Of a stretch of DNA of 39,027 bases, positions 16,824 through 24,974 are shown piece by piece. The DNA is from DASQFY01 sp036397815. Lineage in GTDB: Bacteria > Chloroflexota > Limnocylindria > QHBO01. Numbering within the stretch: position 1 is the first letter of the stretch; each line of letters starts with the position of its first letter. A program made the position numbers and the translations under genes. The DNA is taken from positions 1-39,027 of the forward strand of contig DASWIE010000021.1 of NCBI GenBank assembly GCA_036397815.1. Reading direction: 5' to 3'. The notes under the pieces were generated by a model. That model had not been told where the DNA came from. It did no database searches and saw only the letters and a program-made list of their open reading frames with translations.

Positions 16824-17490
16824 CGGGTGCGTGCCTCTCGTGCGTCGTGCGCGGGCGCGTCCGAGCCCGCGGCGCGGCGGTCATGCTAGCAGAAAGGTGA
16901 GCGCCGGAGCCCTCGGCGGCCAGGCGGGCGAGCACGGTCACCAACATCCGGTGCTCGACGATGAGCACGCGCGCGGCGAGGGCCTCGGGAGTCTCAGCGC
17001 TGAGCACCGCCACCCGGACCTGCGCGATCGGCGGTCCCTGGTCGAGCTCGGGCGTCACGTCGTGGATCGTGACACCAGTTTCGCGATCACCGGCGGCCAG
17101 CACCGAGGCGTGAACGGCCAGGCCCATCATCCCCGCCCCACCGTGGCGGGGCAGCAGGCTCGGATGGACGTTGATCGTGCGCCCGACAAACGCCGCGAAG
17201 TAGGTGCCGGCCAGCAGCTGGTCATAGCCGGCCAGCAGCGCAAGTTCCGCGCCGGCATCGGTGAGGGCCCGCCCGATCGCCGCATCGCGCGACGCGCGAT
17301 CGGCGAAGTCGGCGCGCCGCATGACGCGAGTTGGCACCGCGTGGCGTCCAGCGATCGCAAGGGCCGGCACCCCGGACCGGTTGCTGATGACGAGGACCGG
17401 CTCGACCTCGGACAGTCGGCCGGCGGCGATGGCATCCAGCACGGCCTCCAGGTTCGAGCCGCGGCCCGACACCACGACGCCGAGCTTCAT
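16816..17490 (-). CDS. purN: Phosphoribosylglycinamide formyltransferase PurN
   Basis: It transfers a formyl group from 10-formyl-tetrahydrofolate to GAR, giving FGAR (third step of IMP synthesis). The 224-residue protein shows the phosphate loop SGRGSNLEAV and catalytic residues Asn107, His109 (NVHPSLLPRHGG) and Asp150 (GVTIHDVTPELDQGPPIAQ), so it is probably active. The ATG at 17490 lies 5 bases after the purM stop; the open frame upstream is antisense-like sequence inside purM and has no PurN character. The C-terminus is extended by a short basic tail (RARTRPRTTHERH). It belongs to the purF-purM-purN unit. Confidence 0.95.
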   Translation of the reverse strand: MKLGVVVSGRGSNLEAVLDAIAAGRLSEVEPVLVISNRSGVPALAIAGRHAVPTRVMRRADFADRASRDAAIGRALTDAGAELALLAGYDQLLAGTYFAAFVGRTINVHPSLLPRHGGAGMMGLAVHASVLAAGDRETGVTIHDVTPELDQGPPIAQVRVAVLSAETPEALAARVLIVEHRMLVTVLARLAAEGSGAHLSASMTAAPRARTRPRTTHERHAPDA

Positions 17491-17495
17491 GGCGC

Positions 17496-18527
17496 TCAGG
17501 CGAACGCCACCCGCCGCGCACCCTCGTCGACCGGCACCACGCTGCCGAGCCGCGCCACCTCGGGCAGGGCCGCCAGGGCCGCATCGACCAGCTCCGGCCG
17601 CACAACGGCGGTGAGCCCGATCCCCAGGTTGAAGGTGCGCACCATCTCCTCGTCGGCAATGTCGCCCCGCTCCTGGATCAGGCTGAAGATGCGGGGCACG
17701 TGCCACGAGCCGGTCTCGACCTCGACGCCCAGGCCGGCCGGCAGGGTGCGCGGGATGTTGTCGATCCAGCCGCCGCCGGTCAGGTGGGCGAATGCGAGCA
17801 CATCCCCGCCCGCCGTCCGCAGGGCGCGGCGCAGGATCCGGACCTCGTCCAGGTACGACCGATGCGGCTCGAGCAGCTCTTCGCCGATGGTGCGCTCCAG
17901 CCCTGGCGCGGTCCGGCGCCACTCGTCTTCGCGCAGGACGCGTCGCACCAGCGAGTACCCGTTGGTGTGCAGGCCGCTCGACGGGAGCCCGATCAGCACG
18001 TCGCCGGCTCGTACCGTCGATCCGTCGATGACGTCGGCGCGAGCCACGGCACCTACGATGAAGCCGGCGAGGTCGTAGTCCTCGCCGTGGTACAGGTCGG
18101 GCAGCTCGGCCGTCTCGCCGCCGACGAGCGCCACCCCGGCCGCCACGCATGCGTTGGCGATGCCGGTCACGATCTCCTCCGCGACCTCCGCGCGCAGCGT
18201 CCCGACCGCCAGGTAGTCGAGGAAGAAGAGCGGATCGGCACCGTGCACCGCGATGTCGTTGACGCAGTGGTTGACCAGGTCGACCCCGATCGTGTCATGC
18301 CGGCCGAGGGCGATGGCGACCTTCAGCTTTGTCCCCACCCCATCGGTCGAGGCGACCAGCACCGGCTGCGGGTAGGGGCCCGGATCGAAGGCGAAGAGGC
18401 TGCCGAAGCCGCCGACGCCGCCAAGCACCGCTGGTCGCGACGTCATCGCCGCCGCGCGCCCGATCAGCTCGACCGCGCGTCGCGCCTCCTCGAGGTCGAC
18501 GCCCGCATCCCGGTAGCTGGGCGCCAC
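17496..18527 (-). CDS. purM: Phosphoribosylformylglycinamidine cyclo-ligase PurM
   Basis: It closes the imidazole ring: FGAM plus ATP gives AIR. The 343-residue protein has the family's usual length and motifs: SYRDAGVDLEEA at the N-terminus, VASTDGVGTKLKVA, LVGGETAELPDLY, YDLAGFIVG, PSSGLHTNGYSLVRR and HLTGGGWIDNIPR. The last motif has Trp where Leu or Phe is common, a mild deviation. The GTG start is 5 bases after the purF stop and gives VAPSYRDAG, the expected beginning. It is coupled to purF upstream and purN downstream. Confidence 0.96.
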   Translation of the reverse strand: MAPSYRDAGVDLEEARRAVELIGRAAAMTSRPAVLGGVGGFGSLFAFDPGPYPQPVLVASTDGVGTKLKVAIALGRHDTIGVDLVNHCVNDIAVHGADPLFFLDYLAVGTLRAEVAEEIVTGIANACVAAGVALVGGETAELPDLYHGEDYDLAGFIVGAVARADVIDGSTVRAGDVLIGLPSSGLHTNGYSLVRRVLREDEWRRTAPGLERTIGEELLEPHRSYLDEVRILRRALRTAGGDVLAFAHLTGGGWIDNIPRTLPAGLGVEVETGSWHVPRIFSLIQERGDIADEEMVRTFNLGIGLTAVVRPELVDAALAALPEVARLGSVVPVDEGARRVAFA

Positions 18528-18532
18528 GCCGG

Positions 18533-20026
18533 CTAGCCCCGCTCCAGGGCGAACTTGTCGACGTCGAGCGGGACGTCGATCGGGTAGCGGCCGTCGAAGC
18601 ACGCCGTGCAATGGCGGCGCACGCCATCGGTCTCGCGGCCGACGGCAGCGATCAGGCCCTCCTGCGAGAGGTAGCCCAACGAGTCGGCGCCGATCCGTTG
18701 CCGGATCTCCTCCAGGGTATGGGTGGCGGCGATGAGCTCGGCGCGGCGCCCGGTGTCGACGCCCATGTAGCAGGGGAACTGCATCTGGGGCGAATGGATC
18801 CGCACGTGCACCTCGCGCGCGCCCGCTCGTCGGAGCATGGCGACGATGGGGGCGGTGGTCGTGCCGCGCACGATCGAGTCGTCGACCACCACCACGCGCT
18901 TGTTGGCCAGCACCTCGGGCAACGGGTTGTACTTCATGCGGACCGATGCCTCGCGTGATCGCTGGGCGGGCTGGATGAAGGTCCGGCCGACGTATCGGTT
19001 CTTGATCAGCCCCTCGCGGTATGGCAGTCCCGACTGCTCGGCATAACCGATCGCCGCCGGGATGGCGGAGTCGGGTACCGGAATCACCAGGTCGGCGTCG
19101 GCCGGGTGCTCGACCGCCAGCTGGCGGCCCATCCGCAGGCGCGCCTCGTACAGGAGCCGCCCGCCGATGACGCTGTCCGGGCGAGCGAGGTAGACGAACT
19201 CGAAGACACAGAGCCGCTCCCCGTCGCGACTGGCGATCGGTCGGTCGGAATGAACGCCGCCCGCATCGATGGTCAGGATCTCTCCCGGCTCGACGTCGCG
19301 CACGAAGCTGGCGCCCATCGCGTCGAGGGCCGCGCTCTCGGAGGCGACCGCCCAGCCGACCGGATGGCCCGCCTCGTCGTGGAGGCGGCCGAGCGCCAGC
19401 GGCCGAAAGCCGAGCGGATCGCGTGCGGCGATCAGCTCGTGAGCGGTCAGCATGGTGAAGGTGTAGGCACCGGCAGCACGGTGGAAGGCATGCTCGACCC
19501 GCTGGGACCAGGTGCGCCCGGGCGCGTGCGCGATCAGCTTGGCGAGCACCTCGGTGTCGGAGGCGGTGATGAACTCGACGCCCTGCTCGGTCAGGTCGTC
19601 GCGCAGCCAGGTCGCGTTCGTGAGGTTCCCGTTGTGGCCGAGCATCAGCTCACCGAGGTCGGAGGTGGCGTACACCGGCTGAACGTTCGGCAGGCTGTTG
19701 CTCCCGGTCGTGGAATAGCGGGTGTGACCGATGGCGATCTGCACACCGTCCTCCGCGGCGTCGCGCTCCAGGCGGACGAGCGTCTCCTCGTCGAAGACCT
19801 GGCTGACGAGGCCCAGCCGCTTGTGGAGGGTCAGCTGCGCGCCGTCGCTGACCGCGATCCCGGCCGACTCCTGACCGCGGTGCTGAAGCGCGTGGAGGCC
19901 AACGTAGGCAAGCCGGGCGACGGAGGCTCCGGTGGCGTGGATGCCGACCACGCCGCACTCCTCTCGCGGGCCGTTCGGAGCGTATTGCGGCAGCTCCGGC
20001 GAGCGTCCCAGGCGCGGTGTCGGCAC
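18533..20026 (-). CDS. purF: Amidophosphoribosyltransferase PurF ([4Fe-4S] type)
   Basis: It makes 5-phosphoribosylamine from PRPP and glutamine, the committed step of purine synthesis. The 497-residue protein has a glutaminase domain whose nucleophile Cys24 follows a 23-residue propeptide (REE/CGVVGIHATG), so maturation by propeptide removal is expected as in the Bacillus type. The PRPP loop is VVVVDDSIVRGTT. Cysteines in LCVFEF, FPCYMGVD and CTACFDG match the four ligands of the structural [4Fe-4S] cluster. The start is GTG; TATCAT lies 7 bases upstream. It heads the purF-purM-purN-zinc ribbon-CPBP unit and faces the GGDEF/HD-GYP gene divergently. Confidence 0.96.
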   Translation of the reverse strand: MPTPRLGRSPELPQYAPNGPREECGVVGIHATGASVARLAYVGLHALQHRGQESAGIAVSDGAQLTLHKRLGLVSQVFDEETLVRLERDAAEDGVQIAIGHTRYSTTGSNSLPNVQPVYATSDLGELMLGHNGNLTNATWLRDDLTEQGVEFITASDTEVLAKLIAHAPGRTWSQRVEHAFHRAAGAYTFTMLTAHELIAARDPLGFRPLALGRLHDEAGHPVGWAVASESAALDAMGASFVRDVEPGEILTIDAGGVHSDRPIASRDGERLCVFEFVYLARPDSVIGGRLLYEARLRMGRQLAVEHPADADLVIPVPDSAIPAAIGYAEQSGLPYREGLIKNRYVGRTFIQPAQRSREASVRMKYNPLPEVLANKRVVVVDDSIVRGTTTAPIVAMLRRAGAREVHVRIHSPQMQFPCYMGVDTGRRAELIAATHTLEEIRQRIGADSLGYLSQEGLIAAVGRETDGVRRHCTACFDGRYPIDVPLDVDKFALERG

Positions 20027-20033
20027 GTCGGAG

Positions 20034-20039
20034 ATGATA
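20034..20039 (-). promoter_or_regulatory. Putative -10 element for purF (TATCAT)
   Basis: TATCAT (minus strand) lies 7 bases before the purF GTG. It is the closest match to the TATAAT consensus among the hexamers near start codons here and implies a leaderless purF transcript. Confidence 0.5.
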
Positions 20040-20083
20040 GTCGCAGCGGCCGCCAGCCGGAGCTACACCACGCCATTCAGCGA

Positions 20084-20101
20084 CCAGGACCCGAGTCCTG
20101 G
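20084..20101. promoter_or_regulatory. 7-bp hairpin/palindrome upstream of purF
   Basis: CCAGGAC and GTCCTGG pair perfectly around the loop CCGA. It lies 45 bases upstream of the putative purF -10, in the 223-base divergent gap to the c-di-GMP gene. No T-run follows. It could be an operator for either gene. The rest of this gap shows an AGTACT six-mer at 20105 but no second half-site. Confidence 0.3.
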
Positions 20102-20249
20102 GGCAGTACTGCACCAGACCGCCCAGCCGTCCAGCGACCCCTCGGCGCGGGCAGCGACCGTGCGCGAGGTGACCATCGGGCCATGGTCCGGGAACCCTCG
20201 CATCGGCATGCTCACGCGGAGGGATCGTCAATCGTGAAGCGGAGGCCTG

Positions 20250-21977
20250 ATGCTTCGAATCGTCCGCGCGCTGGGGTTCATGGCCCCACTTGCGGTCGCG
20301 CTCACGATCGGCGTGGTGATGGGCCTCGACACGCTCCCACGCGGCCCGTACCGGAGCGTGCTGACCGCCATGGTCGCACTGGCGGCGATCGCCGGCATGA
20401 CCTCTATGGCCCTCGCCGCCTGGAGCTACGTGGGATGGCGGCTCAACCGGATCGCGCGAGCCCTCGAGGAGACGCTCGAGGCTGACGGCCCGATCCACCT
20501 GCGTGAGGCCGGAATCCCCGCCGAGCGCCGGCTGGCCCGCGCCCTCAATGCCGCCTCGGGCGCCTTCCTGCAGGTCGAGGCGCGCGCCACCCACGACCGC
20601 CTCACCGGCATCGCCAACCGTGAGACGCTGCTCACCACCCTGTCGACGGAGGTCGAGCGCGCGACCCGGCATCACAAGTGGCTGTCGGTCGCGTTCATCG
20701 ACATCGACCGCTTCAAGCCGATCAACGACACTTACGGGCATAACTCCGGCGACGCCGTCCTGCGCCAGATCGCGTCGCTGATCGCCGACAACATCCGCGC
20801 ATCGGACCTCTTCGGCCGTTATGGCGGCGAGGAGTTCATGCTGATCCTGCCCGAGACCGCACCGGAGGAGGCGGTGCAGCTGGCCGAGAAGCTGCGCAGC
20901 CTGGTAATGCAGCAGCCGATCGTCATCGCCGGCGAACAGCGCGTCCAGCTGACCATCAGCTCGGGCATCGCCGGCGAGGTGGGCTCGCAGCTCCAGATCG
21001 ACACGCTCATCGACCACGCCGACGCGGCGATGTACGCGGCCAAGTCACTCGGTCGCAACCGGACCTACCTGTATCGCGCGGTCGACGAGAACGCGCCCGT
21101 GCGACGCGCTCCGATCTCGAACGAACGGCGCGCCGCGGCCACCGCCATCGGACAGTGGGCGAGCGACACGGCCACCGAGGCGCTGGCATCGGTCCTGGCC
21201 CCGCAGCCCCATCATCGCGGGCGTCCATCCGACATGATCGCCTCGCTGGCGACCGGCATCGCTCTCGAGTTCGGCCTACCGCGCGAGGAGATCGAGCGCA
21301 TCCGGATCGCAAGCCTGCTGCACGACCTCGGCAAGCTGGCCGTCCCGTCGGAGATCCTGGACAAGCCGAGCGGCCTGTCCGACGGCGAATGGCAGGCGAT
21401 CGGCGAGCATCCGCGCATCGGTCAGGTGATCCTGGAGCAGGCGTCCAGCCTGCGCGAGGCGATCCCGGTGATCCTGCACCACCACGAGCGCTTCAATGGC
21501 GGCGGCTACCCGCACGGGCTGCGTGGGAACGAGATCCCGATGGGCGCCCGCATCGTGGCCGTCGCCGACGCGTACCACGCCATGATCCACGATCGCCCCT
21601 ACAAGAACGCGCGCACGCACGCCCAGGCGCTTGCCGAGCTGCGCGAGCACGCCGGGACCCAGTTCGATCCCGAGGTGGTCAACGCCTTCTGTGCCGTGTA
21701 CGCGGCGGGCGTGCCGCCGGACGGTCTCGAGGAGGTCTACAGGCTCCATGAGCGGGCGCGCGGCGGCCTGGAGCGAATCGACCCGCGCGCGGCAGCGGCG
21801 ATCCTGAAGGGCCCCGGCCCGCGACGGGCACGGAAGGCTTCGGTGCCTCAGGTCGTCGGGCCGCAGGCGGCCGAGCGTCGCGCCAGGCGACCTCGAGCGC
21901 CAAAGCCGGCCGGCCGGGACGCTACGGCGTCGGAGCACGCCGCCAAGACCTCCACGATCCAGGAAGCGACCGGCTGA
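20250..21977 (+). CDS. Membrane-anchored GGDEF / HD-GYP c-di-GMP protein
   Basis: It combines a diguanylate cyclase and an HD-GYP phosphodiesterase, so it can probably make and degrade c-di-GMP. The 575-residue protein has two N-terminal membrane segments (about 10-28 and 38-60), a linker helix, a GGDEF domain with signature GGEEF (192-196) and an intact allosteric I-site RASD (183-186), then an HD-GYP domain with LLHDLGKLAVP (His near 357) and HHHERFNGGGYPHGL. A basic Arg/Lys/Pro tail of about 60 residues ends it. GGAGG lies 4 bases before the ATG, so unlike purF it has a clear ribosome-binding site. It sits between the purF and purL units on the opposite strand and ends 10 bases from the purL stop. 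Confidence 0.92.
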   Translation: MLRIVRALGFMAPLAVALTIGVVMGLDTLPRGPYRSVLTAMVALAAIAGMTSMALAAWSYVGWRLNRIARALEETLEADGPIHLREAGIPAERRLARALNAASGAFLQVEARATHDRLTGIANRETLLTTLSTEVERATRHHKWLSVAFIDIDRFKPINDTYGHNSGDAVLRQIASLIADNIRASDLFGRYGGEEFMLILPETAPEEAVQLAEKLRSLVMQQPIVIAGEQRVQLTISSGIAGEVGSQLQIDTLIDHADAAMYAAKSLGRNRTYLYRAVDENAPVRRAPISNERRAAATAIGQWASDTATEALASVLAPQPHHRGRPSDMIASLATGIALEFGLPREEIERIRIASLLHDLGKLAVPSEILDKPSGLSDGEWQAIGEHPRIGQVILEQASSLREAIPVILHHHERFNGGGYPHGLRGNEIPMGARIVAVADAYHAMIHDRPYKNARTHAQALAELREHAGTQFDPEVVNAFCAVYAAGVPPDGLEEVYRLHERARGGLERIDPRAAAAILKGPGPRRARKASVPQVVGPQAAERRARRPRAPKPAGRDATASEHAAKTSTIQEATG

Positions 21978-21987
21978 CGAGCCGCAG

Positions 21988-24225
21988 CTAGAAGGGCGTC
22001 ATCCAGGCGCGCCCCAGCTCGGCGAGCCCCCATCGGAGCTGGACGGAGGCCAGCGACACGGCGAGCTCGGTGCCTCCCGCGGCGCCCAGCCGGACCGCGT
22101 GCACGTCCGCCGCCCTGGCGGCGGTGGCGACCGCTGCCTCCTCCTCTGGCTCAACCGCGACCAGCGCTCTGCCCGATCGCTCGCCGAACAACGCGGCGGT
22201 CGGCCACAGCCCCGCTTCGGGCTCAGCCGCGAGCGAGACCGTGGCACCGACTCCCGAGGCGATCGCCAGGCGTGCCAGGGCGACGGCCAGCCCGCCGATC
22301 GACAGGTCGTGCGCACCCTTGATCCGCCCCTCGCGTGCCAGCCCCGGCAGCAGGCCGATGAGCCGCGCGGCAGCCGTGAGGTCGAGCGCCGGCCGGCCGC
22401 CGAAGCGGCCACGGCGCCAGGCCAGCTCCGATCCAGCCAGCGAGTCGGCGACCCAGGCGGGCGCGCCGAGCAGCCAGATCGCGTCGCCGGCGTGCCAGCG
22501 CATGGGCGTGGCCATGGCTCGGTCCTCGAGCAGGCCAACGGTCCCGATCACCGGCGTGGGCAGGATTGGACCGTTCGGCGTCTCGTTGTAGAGGCTCACG
22601 TTGCCGGAGACGATCGGGATATCGAGCCGGCGGCAGGCCTCCGCCATGCCGGCCACCGCCTCGGAGAGCTGCCAGTAGCCGGCCGGCGTTTCGGGCGACC
22701 CGAAGTTGAGACAGTCGGTGATGCCGATCGGGGCGGCGCCGGAGCAGGCCACGTTCAGGGCGCCCTCGGCGACCGCGGCTGCGCCCGCCAGCCACGGGTC
22801 GAGCGCACCGAGGCGTCCTGGGCCGTCCAGGCTCAGCGCGATCGCGCGCGAGGTCCCCTTGATGCGCAGCAGCGCGGCGTCGCCGGACCCCGGGCCGACG
22901 AGCGTGTTCGTCCCGTTCATGTGGTCGTATCGACGCCAGACCGGCTTCCGATCGTTCAGGTTGGGGCTCGCCAGCAGCTCCGGCAGCAGTTCCGGCGTCG
23001 GGAGCGCGGCGGCAAGGTCGTCCAGCGCCTCGTTCCGGCGCTGCTCCAGGTCATCGGGTGGCGCCGCCGGACGGACGTAGCGTGGCGCGTCGTCCGCCAG
23101 CGCGCGACCCGGGATTTCGCAGACCACCTCACCGCGCAGGGTGGCGCGCACGAGCGGCTCCCCGATCACCCGGCCGATGGCGACGGCATGAAGCTCGTAC
23201 CGTTCGAAGACCGCCTGGACCTCGTCCTCGCGCCCGGCGCGCACCACCAGCAGCATCCGCTCCTGCGATTCGGAGAGCAGCAGCTCGTAGGCGCTCAGCC
23301 CATCCTCGCGGAGGGGGACGAGATCGAGCTCCACCTCGGCACCGCACCCGCCGCGCGCAGACAGCTCGGCAAGCGCGCAGGTCAGCCCGGCGGCGCCCAG
23401 GTCCTGCATCGCGACCACGGCGTCAGAGCCTGAGAGCTCCAGGCATGCCTCCAGCAGCAGCTTTTCAAGGAACGGGTTCCCCACCTGCACGGCGGGCCGC
23501 CGCTCGTCTCGGTCGTAGCCGAGCGTGGCGCTGGCGAAGCTCGCTCCCTGGATCCCGTCGCGCCCGGTGGCCGCACCCACCAGCAGCAGCGCGTTGCCCG
23601 GACCGGCCGCCCGGGCCAGGGTGATGTCGTCGCGGCGGGCAACCCCCACGCACATCGCGTTGACGAGCGGGTTGCCGTTGTAGCTGGCATCGAAGAGCAG
23701 CTCGCCGCCCACGTCCGGGATGCCGATGCAGTTGCCGTAGCCGGCGATCCCGGCCACCACCCCATCGAACAGGTAGCGGTTCCGGGTGGCGTCCTCGGCA
23801 TTAGTCCTTCCGGAGGCATCCTCCGCCGTAGCGAGCGGGCCAAAGCGCAGCGAGTTGAGCAGCGCGATCGGGCGGGCGCCCATGGTGAAGATGTCACGGA
23901 TGATGCCGCCCACCCCGGTGGCAGCGCCCTGGTACGGCTCGACCGCGGATGGGTGGTTGTGCGACTCGACCTTGAAGACGACCGCCAGCCCATCGCCGAT
24001 ATCCAGCGCGCCGGCGTTCTCGCCCGGTCCGACCAGGACCCGCGGACCGCTGGTCGGCAGGCCGGCGAGCAGCGGGCGCGAGTGCTTGTACGCGCAGTGC
24101 TCCGACCACATCGCCCCGAACATGCCGAGCTCGACGGCATTCGGCTCGCGGCCCAGGGCCCTCCGAATCAGGCCGTATTCCTCCTCGGTCAGCCCGTGGC
24201 GCTCGACGGGCGGGGCGATGCTCAC
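21988..24225 (-). CDS. purL: Phosphoribosylformylglycinamidine synthase subunit PurL (small type)
   Basis: It is the ATP-dependent synthetase subunit of the PurLQS complex that converts FGAR to FGAM using ammonia from PurQ. The 745-residue length is that of small PurL, which needs PurS and PurQ, both encoded upstream. Motifs seen are GAMWSEHCAYKHSR with the catalytic His, VFKVESHNHPSAVEPYQGAATGVGG, GGIIRDIFTMGARPIAL and VSGNVSLYNET. The GTG start is 10 bases after the second zinc-ribbon gene. It is the last gene of its unit and converges with the c-di-GMP gene. Confidence 0.96.
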   Translation of the reverse strand: MSIAPPVERHGLTEEEYGLIRRALGREPNAVELGMFGAMWSEHCAYKHSRPLLAGLPTSGPRVLVGPGENAGALDIGDGLAVVFKVESHNHPSAVEPYQGAATGVGGIIRDIFTMGARPIALLNSLRFGPLATAEDASGRTNAEDATRNRYLFDGVVAGIAGYGNCIGIPDVGGELLFDASYNGNPLVNAMCVGVARRDDITLARAAGPGNALLLVGAATGRDGIQGASFASATLGYDRDERRPAVQVGNPFLEKLLLEACLELSGSDAVVAMQDLGAAGLTCALAELSARGGCGAEVELDLVPLREDGLSAYELLLSESQERMLLVVRAGREDEVQAVFERYELHAVAIGRVIGEPLVRATLRGEVVCEIPGRALADDAPRYVRPAAPPDDLEQRRNEALDDLAAALPTPELLPELLASPNLNDRKPVWRRYDHMNGTNTLVGPGSGDAALLRIKGTSRAIALSLDGPGRLGALDPWLAGAAAVAEGALNVACSGAAPIGITDCLNFGSPETPAGYWQLSEAVAGMAEACRRLDIPIVSGNVSLYNETPNGPILPTPVIGTVGLLEDRAMATPMRWHAGDAIWLLGAPAWVADSLAGSELAWRRGRFGGRPALDLTAAARLIGLLPGLAREGRIKGAHDLSIGGLAVALARLAIASGVGATVSLAAEPEAGLWPTAALFGERSGRALVAVEPEEEAAVATAARAADVHAVRLGAAGGTELAVSLASVQLRWGLAELGRAWMTPF

Positions 24226-24235
24226 GCTGCGGCGC

Positions 24236-24970
24236 TCACCCTCCGGTGCGCTCCGACGGCGGCATCGGCCGGTCCCGGTCGAGCTCGATCAGGAGCGCAC
24301 CGCCGGCCGCCGCCAGCATGGCGATCAGGAGGACGCTGTCTGTGCCGCGCTGGACGAATCCGATCCCGGCTCGGTCGAGCGCCACCCCCAGGCCGACCAT
24401 GCTGATGACCAGAATCCAGAGCCGCAGGCGCGGCACATGCGGCACGCGATCGGCCAGGAAGACGGCCGCTGCCACACCCGTCAAGGCCAGGAAGAGGAGC
24501 AGGCTCACCACGTTGCCGAAGTTGGGAATGAGCGCGAGCGCTCCCACGGCGCTGCCGATGCCGGTCAACCAACCGGAGAGAGCCGTGGGCCAGGTGAACG
24601 GCAGGTCGATCCCCGCCGCCGCGGGAGGGGCGGGAGGCACCGGCTGGGCCGGCTCCACCCGGGCAGGATGACTGACCGGTGCGATCGGGCCAGGCTCGGG
24701 CGGGGCGGGCGGGGCATCCGGAACTGCCGAATCCGGAACTGCCGAATCCGGAACGGCCGCCATGTTGGCAGTCTCCGTCGCACCGCCGTGGTCGGTGGCG
24801 TCGATCGGTTCTGGCTCTGCCTGGGCACGTGTCGGTTCCGGCTGAGGCCAGGCCGGCGCGGCGGGCAGCTCGGGCTGATCGTCCGTCTCGAGGGTGATGC
24901 CGCAGGTCGGGCAGAACCGGGCATCGGCGTCGACCTCGGTCCCGCAGCTGGGACAGTAGCGATCCGCCAT
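24236..24970 (-). CDS. Zinc-ribbon / Pro-rich / membrane protein (purQ-purL insert, second)
   Basis: I do not recognise this as a named protein. The 244-residue product begins with one zinc ribbon (CPSC at 6-9, CPTC at 20-23), continues with about 100 Pro/Ala/Glu-rich residues, then three or four hydrophobic segments and a charged end. The linker contains a small in-frame tandem repeat (VPDSA). The first Cys knuckle begins only five residues from the ATG, which supports this start. It starts 4 bases after the preceding zinc-ribbon gene and ends 10 bases before purL, so all are co-transcribed. Function unknown; the layout suggests a membrane-bound adaptor. Confidence 0.75.
   Translation of the reverse strand: MADRYCPSCGTEVDADARFCPTCGITLETDDQPELPAAPAWPQPEPTRAQAEPEPIDATDHGGATETANMAAVPDSAVPDSAVPDAPPAPPEPGPIAPVSHPARVEPAQPVPPAPPAAAGIDLPFTWPTALSGWLTGIGSAVGALALIPNFGNVVSLLLFLALTGVAAAVFLADRVPHVPRLRLWILVISMVGLGVALDRAGIGFVQRGTDSVLLIAMLAAAGGALLIELDRDRPMPPSERTGG
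24718..24754. repeat. 15-bp tandem repeat, about 2.5 copies
   Basis: The unit CCGGAACTGCCGAAT occurs twice in a row, followed by CCGGAAC. It is in frame in the zinc-ribbon gene and encodes VPDSA repeats on the minus strand. Copy number could vary between strains by slippage. Confidence 0.8.
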
Positions 24971-24974
24971 CGCG

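Noticed and set aside
16816..18150. A 444-codon open frame that would extend PurN upstream through purM
   Set aside because: The first 220 codons are a shadow of purM; PurN similarity begins exactly at the ATG at 17490.
20105..20119. AGTACT six-mer in the purF upstream gap as a further array box
   Set aside because: There is no matching second half-site at the right distance and no neighbours at 51-52 bases.
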